Of a DNA stretch of 64,000 nt, positions 11,249 through 23,532 are shown piece after piece. This stretch comes from Cornus controversa. Its lineage: Eukaryota; Streptophyta; Magnoliopsida; Cornales; Cornaceae. Each line of letters starts with the position of its first letter. The first letter of the stretch is position 1. The notes under the pieces are model-generated. The model saw only the letters and a program-made list of their open reading frames with translations, was not told the origin of the DNA and did not search any database. The stretch lies in contig CM048845.1 of NCBI GenBank assembly GCA_026545225.1, positions 65,160,533 through 65,224,532 on the forward strand, written 5' to 3'. The translations under genes were made by a program, and so were the position numbers.

Positions 11249-11835
11249 GGGCCCGTTTGGTAACCGTTTATGTTTAGTGTTTATTGTTTATAAAAACAAA
11301 ATTTTAGAATAAACATGTTTGATAATTTTTGTTTTGTTTATAAATTGTATAAACATTTTTAAAACAACACTGTTCATAAGTCTTGAAATCCTAAACACCA
11401 AAATGATGTTTATTGTTTATGTTTATGAAAAAAAAAAACTTTTTTTTTCTTTTTTATCTAAAATGGTGATTATATTATTTTAATTAAAAATTAAAACTAA
11501 AAGTGAGAAAATGAAAAGAAAAAAATTATAAAAGACTATTATTTGATACAACGATCAAAATATTAGAATTATCAAGTGTGGACAGAATTAAAGAACATCA
11601 ATTGCCTTAAGAAAAAAATATTGGATACAATATGAATAATTGCTAATATACTTGATAATAAGAAATAGTTACTTAGGGGCACCCATGCTAAAAAAAATTT
11701 TTTTAAATAAGTTAAACATTTTTTCGTTATCAAACAACACTCATATTTATGGATAAACAAAATCGTAACATAAACATTGTTTATATAAACACTTAAACAA
11801 TAAACACAAAACATAAACGGTTACCAAACGGGCCC
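11249..11835. mobile_element. Tourist/Harbinger-like MITE, 587 bp
   Basis: Long inverted ends: the left begins GGGCCCGTTTGGTAACCG and continues TTTATGTTTAGTGTTTATTG. The right end is the inverse (CGGTTACCAAACGGGCCC). The flanking trinucleotide TTA occurs on both sides (11246-11248, 11836-11838), as expected for PIF/Harbinger-type elements. There is no coding capacity. Confidence 0.85.
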
Positions 11836-11838
11836 TTA

Positions 11839-13249
11839 GTTGGCATGAAGATGATTCAAATTGTCTAGGTTTTATACCCTAGGTTTGTATCAGCAATTAT
11901 GCAACTTAGAGTTACAATTCGTAAATCATATATATTGTTTAAAGGATTTTCTATTGTAATATTTTAAAGTATTGCATATTTTATTTGTGGACATTTAGAA
12001 AGTGGAATTTTTGTGGCAACATTTGTAAATTGTCTTAGAAGATCATTAATATGACTGGAGTTTGAATTTTGTTTATTTTTAATCTTTTATTATAACACTT
12101 GGAATGCATGAACAATAGTTGGATTTTCAGATCATGGCATTCAGGGCATGAGAAGCCACATATTGAAATCCAAGAATTCAGTTACAGTAGTTTGTACAAG
12201 GCTATAAGCAGCACAATGGTTTTCAGCACTACAATACATTTTCAGCTTCATGGCCCCCAGTGGGTAATGTTAGGCCCTTCCCAGTGATATAAGGGAAGTG
12301 TTTCTACTTCCTAGAAAGCCTATTCACTCTCCAACAACAAATGGGAAAGAAAAAAAGGCATTTTCCAGAGATTCATTCAATATAACTGACTAAAAGACCA
12401 CTCTCTTTTTCCAAATAAGCATTAAAATTCCAACTTACTAAGACGCTATACCAAATAACCATTAGAATCCATGTCAATATTATCTGCCTAAGTGCAAAGC
12501 CCAGGAGCCTATCATCAGACTTGACATCAAAACATAAACACCACTTTTAACCACTTACAACCCACAAAGTTAATGGCATAAAAATTATTAAGCCCAAGTA
12601 CAGTATTCCCAAGTTAAAGTAGCAACAGCACTCACTACAACTGACTAAGATATAGAATTTTGAGATCATATGACTTCGATCAATAGCACTCAAATGATCA
12701 GGGTTCCTACACACACACGGAAAAGAAAACAAAAAGGAAAAAATCCACCATTCACCTAAGCCAATAAATTTTAAGCTTAGCAGTATCTCAACTCTCTCCA
12801 TTTTCACAATAGAAGCTTGCACTTATGTAAGTTGCAGTGGTTATGGTGGTAACAAGGTTTTTAGTCATAATTTGGAGAATCATATATTACTAGCTTTACT
12901 AACTTAATGGAGTAATGATTCATCATTTAATCCTCAACTGAGGGAATAGGTCCATACACCAAACTATCTATGCCTAAGATCAATGATTGATTTGATTCTG
13001 AGTTCTGTCTACTTTGAAAATTAATTATGCTCTTAATCTACAAATCCATCTTTCTGGATTTTGTGATGTAAATGACAAACCAAGAAATTTGATTGTGCTT
13101 TGTAAGTTAATTATGGTTTTATTCAACAAAACCCGTATTTAGGATTTGGTGATTTCGGCAATAATAAAGATGTTTGACTATGTTTTTGTGTTGTACTCAT
13201 TGACTACACTTCTTAAAAGTGCTTACAAGGGGAAAAAAATTTCCAGGAT
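11839..13249. other. Gene-poor stretch
   Basis: AT-rich with short frames only. By position it is intronic to the NSRP1-like gene on the minus strand. I could not find the exons that should encode the middle of that protein. Confidence 0.4.
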
Positions 13250-13373
13250 ACCTTTCTCTATTGGCGATCATGTGCGTCAGCACGAACAACTTTTTCTTTC
13301 ATTTCATCACACTCCATCATAGTCAAATACTGAGGGGGTCCTCTTCCAAAGCTTTCTTATGCTGCTCCTCAAT
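13250..13373 (-). pseudogene. NSRP1-like pseudogene, exon 2
   Basis: After an acceptor (TTTTAAAAG, exon from 13373) the minus strand reads IEEQHKKALEEDP, then in shifted frame SVFDYDGV and again in a further shifted frame DEMKEKVVRA. This is the second conserved block of the NSRP1 family. Two small indels (near 13340 and 13317) and an in-frame TAG downstream destroy the frame. The junction with exon 1 is exact: exon 1 ends in GAT just before GTGAGT, and exon 2 starts ATTGAGGAG. Confidence 0.8.
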
Positions 13374-13452
13374 CTTTTAAAAAAAAGACAAAAAGAGATT
13401 ATTAAAGAAAATATTACGAAAAAAAGAATCATATATTAGACAGCTCACTCAC

Positions 13453-13614
13453 ATCTTTGAGAACCTTGTTCTTGCTTGCCTGACGAGAAATCTCTCTCTC
13501 AACATCATTGTCATCCTCATCTTGAAAGCCAGTATGAGTAGGGAGAGGAGATCGTGTTGGATGCTTCTTCTGTTGGGATGGTTGAACCCTTAGTTGCAAG
13601 CCATACTTACTCAT
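13453..13614 (-). pseudogene. NSRP1-like pseudogene, exon 1
   Basis: The minus strand encodes [20 protein letters not shown], a proline-rich stretch, an acidic DEDDND segment and [16 protein letters not shown], the characteristic N-terminus of plant NSRP1-like proteins. I prefer the ATG at 13612-13614 because family members begin at this point; an in-frame ATG three codons upstream (13621-13623) is possible. The exon ends at 13453 with donor GTGAGT. Exon 1 itself is open, but exons 2 and last carry frameshifts and nonsense codons and the middle exons were not found, so the locus cannot make the full protein. Confidence 0.82.
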
Positions 13615-14383
13615 ATCAAACATTTCTGATGAGATCCATGGAGCAATTCTTAGATAGCAGCCACTAGCTCCCAGTGCGATATCACCTCCTTTTTCCTTTT
13701 AGTCTAAAAAATAAGAAAACAAATAAATGAATGGAGTGAGACATAGGAGTTTTATTGAAATGTTTGGTGCAATGGCAACTGTCAAGCTTGAATATAGATT
13801 TGAGCTTGAAGGTATAGCCTCTGGGTGCAAGTAAAACCTATATTTAGGGCATACCCAGTCCACCCCATTAATCGCCACTAGTGGTGACATTTTATTATTT
13901 TTCTAGATCACCATTACTAAGAATTTGGGATCTTGAGTTTGACTCTTAAGTCGCTTTTAGCCTTTTATACTTTTAACCTACTAACTTCTATTATTTTGAA
14001 GCTGCTTGATGCTTTTACTCACAGAATTAGCCCTACTTTGGTGGAACAATATATGCTTCTTATGATCTTGATACTTTTTACCATGTTTTTCTTCTCTGTT
14101 GATTTTAAACTTTTCACCCAAAATAAAAGAGACAATTTTACACAATATATTTGTATGTTTTGAGATGTTTTGTTTTGTACTATTATCTTGGTTGGTTATT
14201 GCATTTACCAAAAACACAATAGTTACAGAATGAGAGAATATAACTGCGGCATTTTTCAGTATAGGATGTAAATGTAGATATAGAAAACCTAAAAAAAAAA
14301 AAGTGAAAGAGAGAGAATACCTTAAATGTATATGAACCTAGACAACAACACAGCTATAATGCATGTTTACTTCACCAAATGGC

Positions 14384-14480
14384 ATCATACAACAAAAACT
14401 AAGCCTTTTTCCCGACTACTTAGGTTTGGATACATGAATCCTATGTTTCCATTCTGCTCTATGCCTCTTCGTACAGACAA
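14384..14480 (-). mobile_element. RTE-type LINE 3' end fragment
   Basis: The segment ATCATACAACAAAAACTAAG, followed by CCTTTTTCCCGACTACTTAG and a short continuation, matches the 3' tail of the RTE element at 52848 (same order: degenerate CAA-rich tail, AAGCCTTTTT, CTTAGG/CTTGGG, then ATGAATC and CATTCTG). Confidence 0.6.
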
Positions 14481-15329
14481 AAGAGAGGACTTCATGCAAT
14501 TCTTTAGCCAATTCACATTCAAATTGAAAGCACTTTGGATCAACCAACTTTCTTCATATTTCAAGTGGATAAAAGACAATTTTTTTCTTTTAACTTCCTT
14601 GCTAAATTTGAGGAAGATGTACAGGAAGCAGAACAAGGAACAAACAGGATATGAAACAAATGCTAAACACACACACAAGGCAAGAAGCAAACAACTAGCA
14701 AGCAGCCCACTGCTGTACAAAAGATCACAGAGGGCGGGCTGGATATAGTTTTCGATATCTAACATTTTATTCTCAAAAACCCCTAAATAAAGAGAGAGAG
14801 ATATGCCATTTTTTCTCAATCAGCAAGAAAAACATATATACACATAGGATTCAGCAAAATAAACTGAAAGCAGAGAAAATTACATTAATTACAACAATCA
14901 GAAAAATAAATAGAATATCAGCAGTAATACATCTCAAAATTTATATTTGCATATTCGCATATGTACATACACATTCAAAATACAAATATATTAAACAAAT
15001 TTATTGAGAGAGAAAGAGAGAGGAGCAAACCTGAGACCCTGAGGGACTGCGACAAGAGACGGTGAACAGCCAAGAGACCCTAATCGATAAATTAACACCA
15101 CATCATGAACACCAAATCAAAAACAAAATCACCAAAACAACTTAAATTAAGAACATTTGATAGTTGAGAACAATCTCATTCGATTTAGGGAATATTAGTT
15201 ACTGTCCATAACATTAAACGTAAAACTTGTTTGAGAGAAATTCAGCTTAAAAACTAAACAATTTAATGAATAATAATAAATAAATAAATAACTTCAAAAG
15301 GCATTACTTCAAAGACCATTGAATGTTGT

Positions 15330-15545
15330 GACTTCACTGATCGACTGTGTCGTCTAAGCAGTGACGGAGATTGAGAGCAAAAGAGGAGCGACGGAGAGAC
15401 GACTGACGAGGGCTTGAGAACTCCTCTAATCGACGATTGATTAGGGTTTTAATGCTCCTTTGGTCGAGATTGAGAGAGAAAGAGGTAGAGATAATGCCTG
15501 AAACAGTGAAACGCGGGAAAAAGATTGTATATACTAAAACGGAGC
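15330..15545 (-). promoter_or_regulatory. Putative promoter and 5' leader of the NSRP1-like gene
   Basis: The minus strand has a TATA-like TATATAC near 15527-15533, then a CT-rich leader with AAAACCCTAATC (about 15440-15451), a motif common in leaders of plant housekeeping genes. It lies 1.7 kb upstream of exon 1 on the same strand. A leader intron would be needed to connect it. This is an inference from composition and position. Confidence 0.3.
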
Positions 15546-15999
15546 GATAAAGAGTGACGGAAGTCGGGGTTATATTTAGAAAAACCAAAACGTAGTTTCG
15601 TTGGATTTCGTTTAGATGAAAAAGAATCAAGGACGGTAAAAAAGCCCGTGGCTTAAGGTCTATAGCGTCGCAAAATCCCTTTTACAAAATCTTTCCGACT
15701 TCTTAGGTTCCGCAGTTATTCGGTTAGTTGCCAACTAACCGCCATCCAACTGCCTCGTAACTTCCAACAGTTGGGCCAAGACCAGACACCCATCCACCCT
15801 ATCCATATTTTGAAAGGTTTACATATAGTCCTTTTAAGTTTAATTAAAAATAAAAATATTATTTAAGAGCAGCCCACACCCAAGACGGGGCCAACTAAGA
15901 CTAGCGGGCAGTGATCGCATGTGTGGTTTGGTTGGGTCAAGCCCAATCCATGAGTAGGTCCATTTCTACCACTTCATTTGATTTTGCTTCCTTAAGTTT

Positions 16000-16742
16000 A
16001 CTTTTTTTTATATATATAAATACACACAAAATAAATCTGTTAACGTTACTGTGCTTGGGCAACAAGTCTTTTTTTGTAAAATACTTGAAGACAAAGTATT
16101 AATTTCGTATTCTTTAGTTACAAGTATTCTCTTTATTGGAAATTACTTGTAAAGAAAGTCTCATCTATTCTTTAGGCCCAAGTTTTTCTCAATTCACCTG
16201 ACTATTATACATAAAATTAAAAGAGAGTATAATGAAAGAGATGTAACCCGTTAATTTTGTGTGTCTTGGATGTAGGCCCTACTGACCGAACCACGTAATA
16301 TTCTTGTATAGTTATACTTTATTTCTCTATTCAATTTTAACATGGTATCAGAGTAGGTGGATCGTACCATACTCCAAATCAGTCTTCCACTTGTTTTATA
16401 TCAATTGTTTTCGCCTTCACTCTTAAATTGTTAGGCAAATAATTATTAATTTTTTGCCATCATTTTACATGATGCATCATTCCATGCATTTCTTTTTTAT
16501 GTCAATTATATAATGACATCATCAAAAGAGTGTCTTTCTGACCATATTATTCAAGGGGATCTTTACACCAAATATCATCATCTGTTGTAATCTTATTATC
16601 ACTGCATAGTTATTTTTGACCCTCCTTATTGTTCATTCTACAACAATTTATCTCAACAACTTCATATTTAATTTCAAGTTTTCCTTGATAAAATATTGAC
16701 ATGAATGATTCATGGGATTGATATTGTGAATCTTCCATCAAT
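16000..16742 (+). mobile_element. Copia remnant: LTR end, primer-binding site, gag start
   Basis: The LTR 3' end is TTTTAACA at 16335-16342, followed at once by TGGTATCAGAG (16343-16353), a tRNA-iMet primer-binding site. Upstream, GACCGAACCACGTAATATTC is typical of many plant copia LTRs. A short frame MTSSKECLSDHIIQGDLYTK near 16513 looks like a gag start. The LTR 5' limit is not resolved. Confidence 0.65.
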
Positions 16743-16743
16743 A

Positions 16744-17211
16744 CTCCATCCGTCCTATAATTTTTGGGATATTTGGGGAATCCAACTTTTTATGGTAGTG
16801 GAGTTTTAATGTATTTATTATAGTGATAATGAATGAATTTACACATTAGTCCTTGATTAAAGGTTAATATTAATATTATATGGTGGGCCCAACTTTTAAG
16901 GTAGTGGAGTTTGAATAAGGTAGTTTTGGAATCATATAAAAGATAGTACATCAATTTTAGGAATGGACATATATTTTGGGATATCCCAAAATGGAATAAT
17001 GGAAATTGAGCAATGCTACACGTCATGAAAATATTTCATGAATTTTTATCTTGAATGATGTGACAATTAAATGGCGAGTTAATATTGGTGCGATTCTCCC
17101 ATACACGGAATGTCAATGGTATTATCACTTGCCACATCATTCATGAAGACAATTCATGATAAAATTTCATGACGTTTAGCATTTCCCATGGAAATTAGGG
17201 GACGAAGGGAG
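16744..17211. mobile_element. Stowaway-like MITE carrying a nested MITE
   Basis: Ends CTCCATCCGTCC and, inverted, CTCCCTTCGTCC are the classic Stowaway (Tc1/mariner) termini, with TA on both sides (16742-16743, 17212-17213). Without the 189-bp insert it is about 280 bp, a normal size. Confidence 0.88.
17008..17187. mobile_element. Mutator-like MITE, 180 bp, nested in Stowaway
   Basis: TIRs GAGCAATGCTACACGTCATG and, inverted, GGGAAATGCTAAACGTCATG. A perfect 9-bp target duplication ATGGAAATT flanks it (16999-17007, 17188-17196), the length expected for Mutator-type elements. Confidence 0.9.
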
Positions 17212-17213
17212 TA

Positions 17214-17380
17214 TCTTTTTCACACTCATGACGAATTTGTTTGGGTTTGCCCGACAGGGGGAGACGCAGATCTTCTACTCTTCTTGAGGCTGGTTCTACC
17301 AAACTTTAATCACTCATTGTTCACTTATTGCCAAGATTTGGACAACCTAAAATATTTTCTTGGCATCAAGGTCATTTAGA
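17214..17380 (+). mobile_element. Copia reverse-transcriptase remnant
   Basis: The plus strand encodes FNHSLFTYCQ followed by DLDNLKYFLGIKV, resembling the part of copia reverse transcriptase around and after the catalytic site. The YVDD box between these blocks is deleted. It is probably the same copy as the LTR/gag piece at 16.0-16.7 kb. Confidence 0.6.
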
Positions 17381-17475
17381 CATAATTTAGATTTAAATTA
17401 TTATATCTATTGACTTTTATAACCTAAACCTAAAAACACTTCTTTACTAATGTATGTTGTTAATTAAATATTAAA

Positions 17476-20288
17476 GCTTGTAAACCAGAGTATTCCATCT
17501 TAATGACTAGCATTTTGTGTAGTTTAATTAGTATTCTAAATTTATGTTGTGTAAGTCAGCAAGTAGTCTAGTTCAAAATTTACAATGTTGGTGTTATTTG
17601 AAATACCAGAATGTTAGTGTTATTATTAGGCAATTAGTGTTGGTGTTTTTGGAAAGTTGTTGGCTTAATTTGGAGAATGGTTGACCATGTTCATTGTAGA
17701 GATTGAGAAATACCATAATGTTCATTCATGCTTGCATCATATCAATCCCATCAATATCATAATTTGAAATTTGGTACTGCCTCATTCTAAATTTGATATT
17801 AGGCCACTGATCATGTTTAAGAAATAAAAAAAATTTGGGCTGTTTAAAACAAGCCTAATTCGTTCAATTCAATCTGATCCAATCCGCTATTTTATAGATC
17901 TGATCTAATCCAATTCGTGACTCTCACGAGTCGGATCGAATTGCGATTTCACAATTCCGTAGACCACAGATTGGATTAGGTTTACGTCAAATCCGATTCG
18001 ATTCGATCCATGGTCAACCCTACCTTTAATTAAGTTCAAACCTAATAAATTTTGGGTTGAATTTATTTAACTCAAGATCAATTAGGTCCTACCAATAAAA
18101 ATAATTGTTCAAATCATGATCAGCTTGCCAACACACTTAAGGATAAGAGCTTATGATTTTAAGTGAGACATAAATGATTGGAATCTTTCAAGAACATTGT
18201 GAGAGTTATTTGTTTAAGAAAAATAACTTATGATTTAATCACAAAATTAGTGTAATAAATGTGGATAATTTGGGGAAAGTAAAAAAGTATAGTTGTAAAC
18301 TCCTCTCTCTCTCAACACACTCTGTATAAATCTCTCTCTAGAGCAAGGAGTAGAGAGAAGAGGGTATTGCTTTAAACTAAATTAACTAGCTTCTAACACT
18401 GATTAACAACTAAACCATATTTTTGTTGCTTCATGATTTTCATCTTTGAGAAAAAGAGAACAGTAGAGAGAGCAAAATTCAAAATGACTTCAAAAGATGA
18501 ACACAATGAATTGAATTTGTGTTCAATCTGAGTGCAATGTTGTTTTATTTGCTAAGCAAGAACTGAAGCATTTGGATATGGATCAATTTTATATTGGTAG
18601 GAATGAAGGAAGAGGGGTGGAGAGAAAATAAGAGAGAATGATCAATTTTATTTTTTGTTTGGCAGAGAGGAGGCAGGGAGAGAAGAGAAAATAGGGTGGA
18701 TGTCTCTTTCACAAATCTTCATCCCTCCAAATTTGGACGGAATATAGGAAGGAAGAAAAAGCAATGCTATTAAAAATGTTTTAAATTACTAAACTATCTT
18801 TATGATTTTTTTGATAAACCCAAACAAACAAATAGTGATGAATATAATGGTAAAAATAAATTAAAACTCTTTTTTCTCTTCTTCTGAACAAAAACTTTTT
18901 TCTAGGGATGTCTTATCCATCCCTTCTTATCTTCTATCACACCAAATGAAAAGAAGGAAGAACACAATCTCTTCCCGGGATGTCTCATCAATTATTTCTT
19001 CTCTCCCTTCCATCCAATTTTCTTTCTTTCTACCTAACAGAGCATCAATCAGAAGATATTAGGGCATATATATAAATGTATGTATGTGTATATACAAATG
19101 AGAATTGAGAGTACTTTGAGAAAATACTTGGAGGTTAGAGCATTGGTTAGAATAATTTCAGGGGTAATGTGCAAAAAAATACTCTGAACTATAGCCTTTT
19201 TGCAGTTAACCCCTAAACTACAAATTATCTTTTTGAACTATTGATCTATTGTAGGGAAAGACATGTGTAGCAAAAGACAATTTTACCCATTCTTATTAAA
19301 TTTGTCTTTTCTTATTAAATTATCTTTATTATCTTTTCTCTTTAATTAAATATTAGTTATACCCTTTACCTAAATTATTAGAAAAAATACAAAGAGTTAT
19401 AACTATCACCAAATTTAATCAATTTCTAAAATAATTAACTTATTATTAAAATTTTACTATTTATAATAAAATTATTATACCCAATTTAAACTTATTTATC
19501 GTAATTTTTTTCCTTTTTTTCATACAATATATTCATGAAAAATTAAAAAACTACTTAATAAAAAAAAATACCTTTTTTCACGCAATATATTCATGAGAAA
19601 TTAAGACATTACTTAAAATGTTTTTAAAAAATTTACTTAAGATTTTTATTAAAATAATTAATTTCAACAATTAAAGGTAAATTTATGCAAATTTGATAGA
19701 GAATGTCATCAAAATAATATGAATTTTTTCATAATTTATTTTAATAAGAAAAATGGGTTAAGTGTATTTTAATATGAAAGGGCATTATGATTATTTAATG
19801 AAAAATAGCCCCATCACATGACAGACATTAGTTATTTTGTAATAAAATGTGATAGTTAGGAGTATTGTGTTCAAAATATAATTTAAGAAAAGTTACTGCA
19901 AATTTGGACACTATTCAGGGAAGTATTTTTGCAATTTTGGAGTGAAAAAGTACGTGAGTGTGAGTGTAACAATGTCCTATTTTATTGATTAGAGCATATA
20001 CAAAATAACAAGCTCGACATTGTTTGTCATATTTATTGTACATGCATATTGTGGTAATATTAGATCAAGATTCGGAGTCTCGAATGAATCATTGTGAGAT
20101 TTCTTTTTATCAACAATTCCCTATTCCCTTTATTTATTAAAAAAAAAGTCAAATTACACTAAAACCCCCCATGTGCTTTCAAAAAATGACGAAATACACT
20201 CATGCTATTTTTGTCACCAAATAACTTCTCTATGCTTTCAAAAGGTGCAACGAACTCCAATTTTTTCAAAAAAAAATCCCTTTTGATC
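17476..20288 (+). repeat. Copy B of the 2.8-kb dispersed repeat
   Basis: Direct-orientation partner of 1-2890. It lacks the palindromic right arm and has a shorter CT tract. Its 3' end lies close to the exons at 20344-20741. Confidence 0.85.
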
Positions 20289-20343
20289 ACAACTTGTCTA
20301 CAGTTAAGTATATAATCCAAGAATAAACCCTCTGCATTAATGA

Positions 20344-20741
20344 TTAGTTCCACAAGGCCATCCAAAACACAAAATGAACACTTCGGTAAAAGGAAGAGAA
20401 AAAAAGACTCGACAAGAGGTCAACTTGCATTATCAAAGTAACAGGATACTCTTTGGCTGAGTCATCTTTTAAAATACCCCTTGCTCTTAGCCTCTGCTTA
20501 AGGTATTGAGGCAACTCTTTATCTACAGGCTTATGTTCCAACTCCCCATCAAGCTCGGGTCTCCCTGGAATATTGAACAATATGAAAAGATAACCCACTT
20601 AGAAGATACCTAAGATTCATAAAAAGAGAAGAACCCATGGCGTCAAATAGTCTTACTGGGAGTGACGGCATTAAGCCTTGAAGCATCATAATAAGCACCT
20701 CCACCAGGAACACCATATTCATTTCCAAATTTCCATGTTGC
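20344..20741 (-). pseudogene. Two exons of an unrecognised plant gene (fragment)
   Basis: On the minus strand, exon A (20741-20657, after acceptor ATTAG, ending before donor GTAAGA) encodes ATWKFGNEYGVPGGGAYYDA and continues SRLNAVTP. Exon B starts at 20564 after ATTCCAG and, in phase, encodes RRPELDGELEHKPVDKELPQ and then YLKQRLRARGILKDDSAKE. The intron (20656-20565) has proper GT-AG borders and the codon phases match, so this is genuine gene sequence. The charged, glycine-containing protein looks conserved but I cannot name its family. No start or end exon is visible. A hAT element lies 60 bp upstream, so the gene may be interrupted, or this may be a fragment. Exon B has no clear donor before its stop near 20346. 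Confidence 0.5.
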
Positions 20742-20801
20742 CTAATGTCAAAGCATAGACTTAGCATTTCTTTCCATGAAGTGAAGAGTGATTCTTAAAT
20801 G

Positions 20802-21622
20802 TAGGGGTGGCAAATCATGTTACCTGGTCGTGTTCGAGTCGAGACCGGAGTATTTGATAAAGGGGTCAATATAAACATGACAGTGTCGAGACAGAAGTAT
20901 TCTGATAAATGGATCAATCTAAACATGACACGATTACAGAAATTGAACACAAATACGACCCATGTAAACCGTTTGTAAGTTTTTTTTTATTATCAAAAAG
21001 AATGTTATTGTAAGGAATTAAACTAAGACCAAGTCTAAACTAGTTAGACACTCCTACCACTAATCCACCAATGATTTTTGTTTACATAAACTACAACAAT
21101 TATATTTAATATATAATAATAAAAATTTGAACTTATTAAATTTTGAAACATTAATTAAATTACAATAATATTTCCTCCCTCATTTTGAATATGACAAATA
21201 AATGTTATTAATTATATTAACTAAGTAATTAAATCAATAACACAATTTTCACTATCTTAAAATCAAATAAAAACATTAATCACGCTCAAACAATAGAGCA
21301 TTTAGAACAAATATTAAGTATATCTCTCATTGAATTAACATATTTTTTAAATTTATTTTAATATTGAAGTATTATTGACAAAAAATAAAGGAGTGGTCTA
21401 ACTTATATTACTTTAACCATTATATATTATACTATATATCTCAAGATAATAAAGAAAAACTTAATTTCATAAAACTAGATATTCATATTAAATGGTTTAA
21501 ACTCATCAATTATTCTAATTAATTTTGTAAACACTTAACTAATTAATTAGAATTTGATAAAATTGTTATACTATATATCTCGGGATACTAAAGAACAATT
21601 ATGACCATCATTTATACAAAAT

Positions 21623-21663
<41 letters not shown>

Positions 21664-22836
21664 CTCTTGTAGTCCCATTCCAATGTTCTCTTTCTATTTC
21701 TTTTCCATTATTGGACCGACACTCACCTTCTCCCTTATACAATTCTATAAAGAATTTTCATATGAACATTGGTAAATCATAATGAAAAAATTTTACTCAG
21801 TGTTTTCGAAACCAACCAATAAAATACATTATTCTCTTCAGTAATCATCACTCTCTCTTTCCATACATACAAAACGTTACACTCACAACACCTAACTCAC
21901 ACCACTAGAATCTAGCACAAACAATATATATATACTATATATAACATATTTTTAATAACTCAATTTTTTCATAAAGACCAAAATTTATTTAATTTTCCAA
22001 ACGAGGATTGGATTGTAGAGACCGGTTTATTTTGATCGGGTACTATTATTTTTATTTAATGGTGGACACACACACACACACATATATATATATAGTGTAA
22101 GGTTTAGTTGATGATGATTAACATATTAGTTAGTTAATGCACTCACTTGTAAGCCTTGGTGCATGAGGGACATGAATAACTTTACATCAAATTCCTTATC
22201 ATTTTGTATAGGCTATTCTTGTGATAACGTTGACTACTGCATGACATGATTGATTAAATAAAAGGATTAATTTCCTCTATAAATTACCGTGTCAAGTTTT
22301 TGTGGAGTGTGTCTGTCATATTTTAAGCATTCTAGATATTTTATTTTATTAATTTTATTTTAATTTTTTTTATATTTATCACATTTTTGATTCCTGAAAA
22401 TTCGAGGTGACAATATTGGAAGATAAAAAAATATATATATAATACATGTCACAACAAATAATGTGAAAATATATGTTTACATGTTTTTAACATTCTAAAA
22501 CAAATTTACAATATTAAACTATTTTTTACATTTTCAAACAAATTAATAAATATTAACTAGTTATGCGGGTTAAATGGGTCATGTTGACCCGACACGACCC
22601 GTTAAATTAAATGGGTAAAACGTGTCTAAGTGGGTCATATTCGTGTCAACCAGATACGAATATTTAATTGTGTCAACCGTGTCAGTTTCAGGTTAGCGGG
22701 TCAAATTCGAAAATGATATGATTTCTTACCGGGTCTATCGTGTAGACACGATAAAGACACGAATACGATAAGCCCAAATCCATACCCGCTTTTTTCGTGT
22801 CGTGTTAGCGTGTTGTGTTAAATATTGGCACCCCTA
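20802..22836. mobile_element. Non-autonomous hAT element, 2035 bp
   Basis: Termini TAGGGGTGGCAA and, inverted, TAGGGGTGCCAA. A perfect 8-bp target duplication CTTAAATG lies on both sides (20794-20801, 22837-22844), the hAT length. Subterminal regions contain repeated GACACG/CGTGTC motifs. The interior is AT-rich with TA/TG/CA microsatellites (21627-21665, 22066-22094) and no transposase frame. Confidence 0.93.
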
Positions 22837-23491
22837 CTTAAATGAAACCAAAATATTAAGTCCAGAAGAATTACTAACTTTGTTCATTGAATTATTATAA
22901 CTGCCAATTTGGGAGTATAGCTTTAGAGGAGAGTAATTCATGGATTAAATATATCAAACACATATGCCATATACATGTCAAACTATTAATAGGCATGTTT
23001 GTCCAATAACACTTATTCCAGGACAATTCGACAGTCCTAAATGTTAACATAAAATAAGAACATTTAGGGGTGCACACGGTACAGTTCCTTACAGTTCTTA
23101 GTGGAACCAGAACCGGAACCGTTCCCAACGGTTCCTTAATTTTGGAACCAGAACCGTTGACTTCGGTTCGGCTCAGTTCCGGTTCCTCAACGGTTCTTTG
23201 TCAACTTTTTTTTTCTTTTAAAACATTGGCAAGATACACACTCATACTTGTGCACCTCTAGTTATAACAATAAATTAGAAGTTATTAGTATTTATTTATA
23301 TATCTTATATTATATAAATATATAGAATATTAGAACTTAGAAGCTAAATATATTTATCTATATATTATATATTTTATACTTTATATATAAATAGAACACT
23401 AGAATTTAGAAGGTATTAGTATTTATTTATATAATATATATTTTATATATTTATATAAAACACTAGAACTTAGAAGCTATTATTATTCATT

Positions 23492-23532
<41 letters not shown>

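Noticed and set aside
14385-14819. A 144-codon minus-strand frame
   Set aside because: Spans an RTE tail and AT-rich flank, overlaps an equally long frame on the other strand, and has no domain.
1-20288. The two 2.8-kb repeats as LTRs of one giant retrotransposon
   Set aside because: No TG...CA ends, primer-binding site or purine tract at the inner borders, and the space between contains host-gene exons and unrelated nested TEs.
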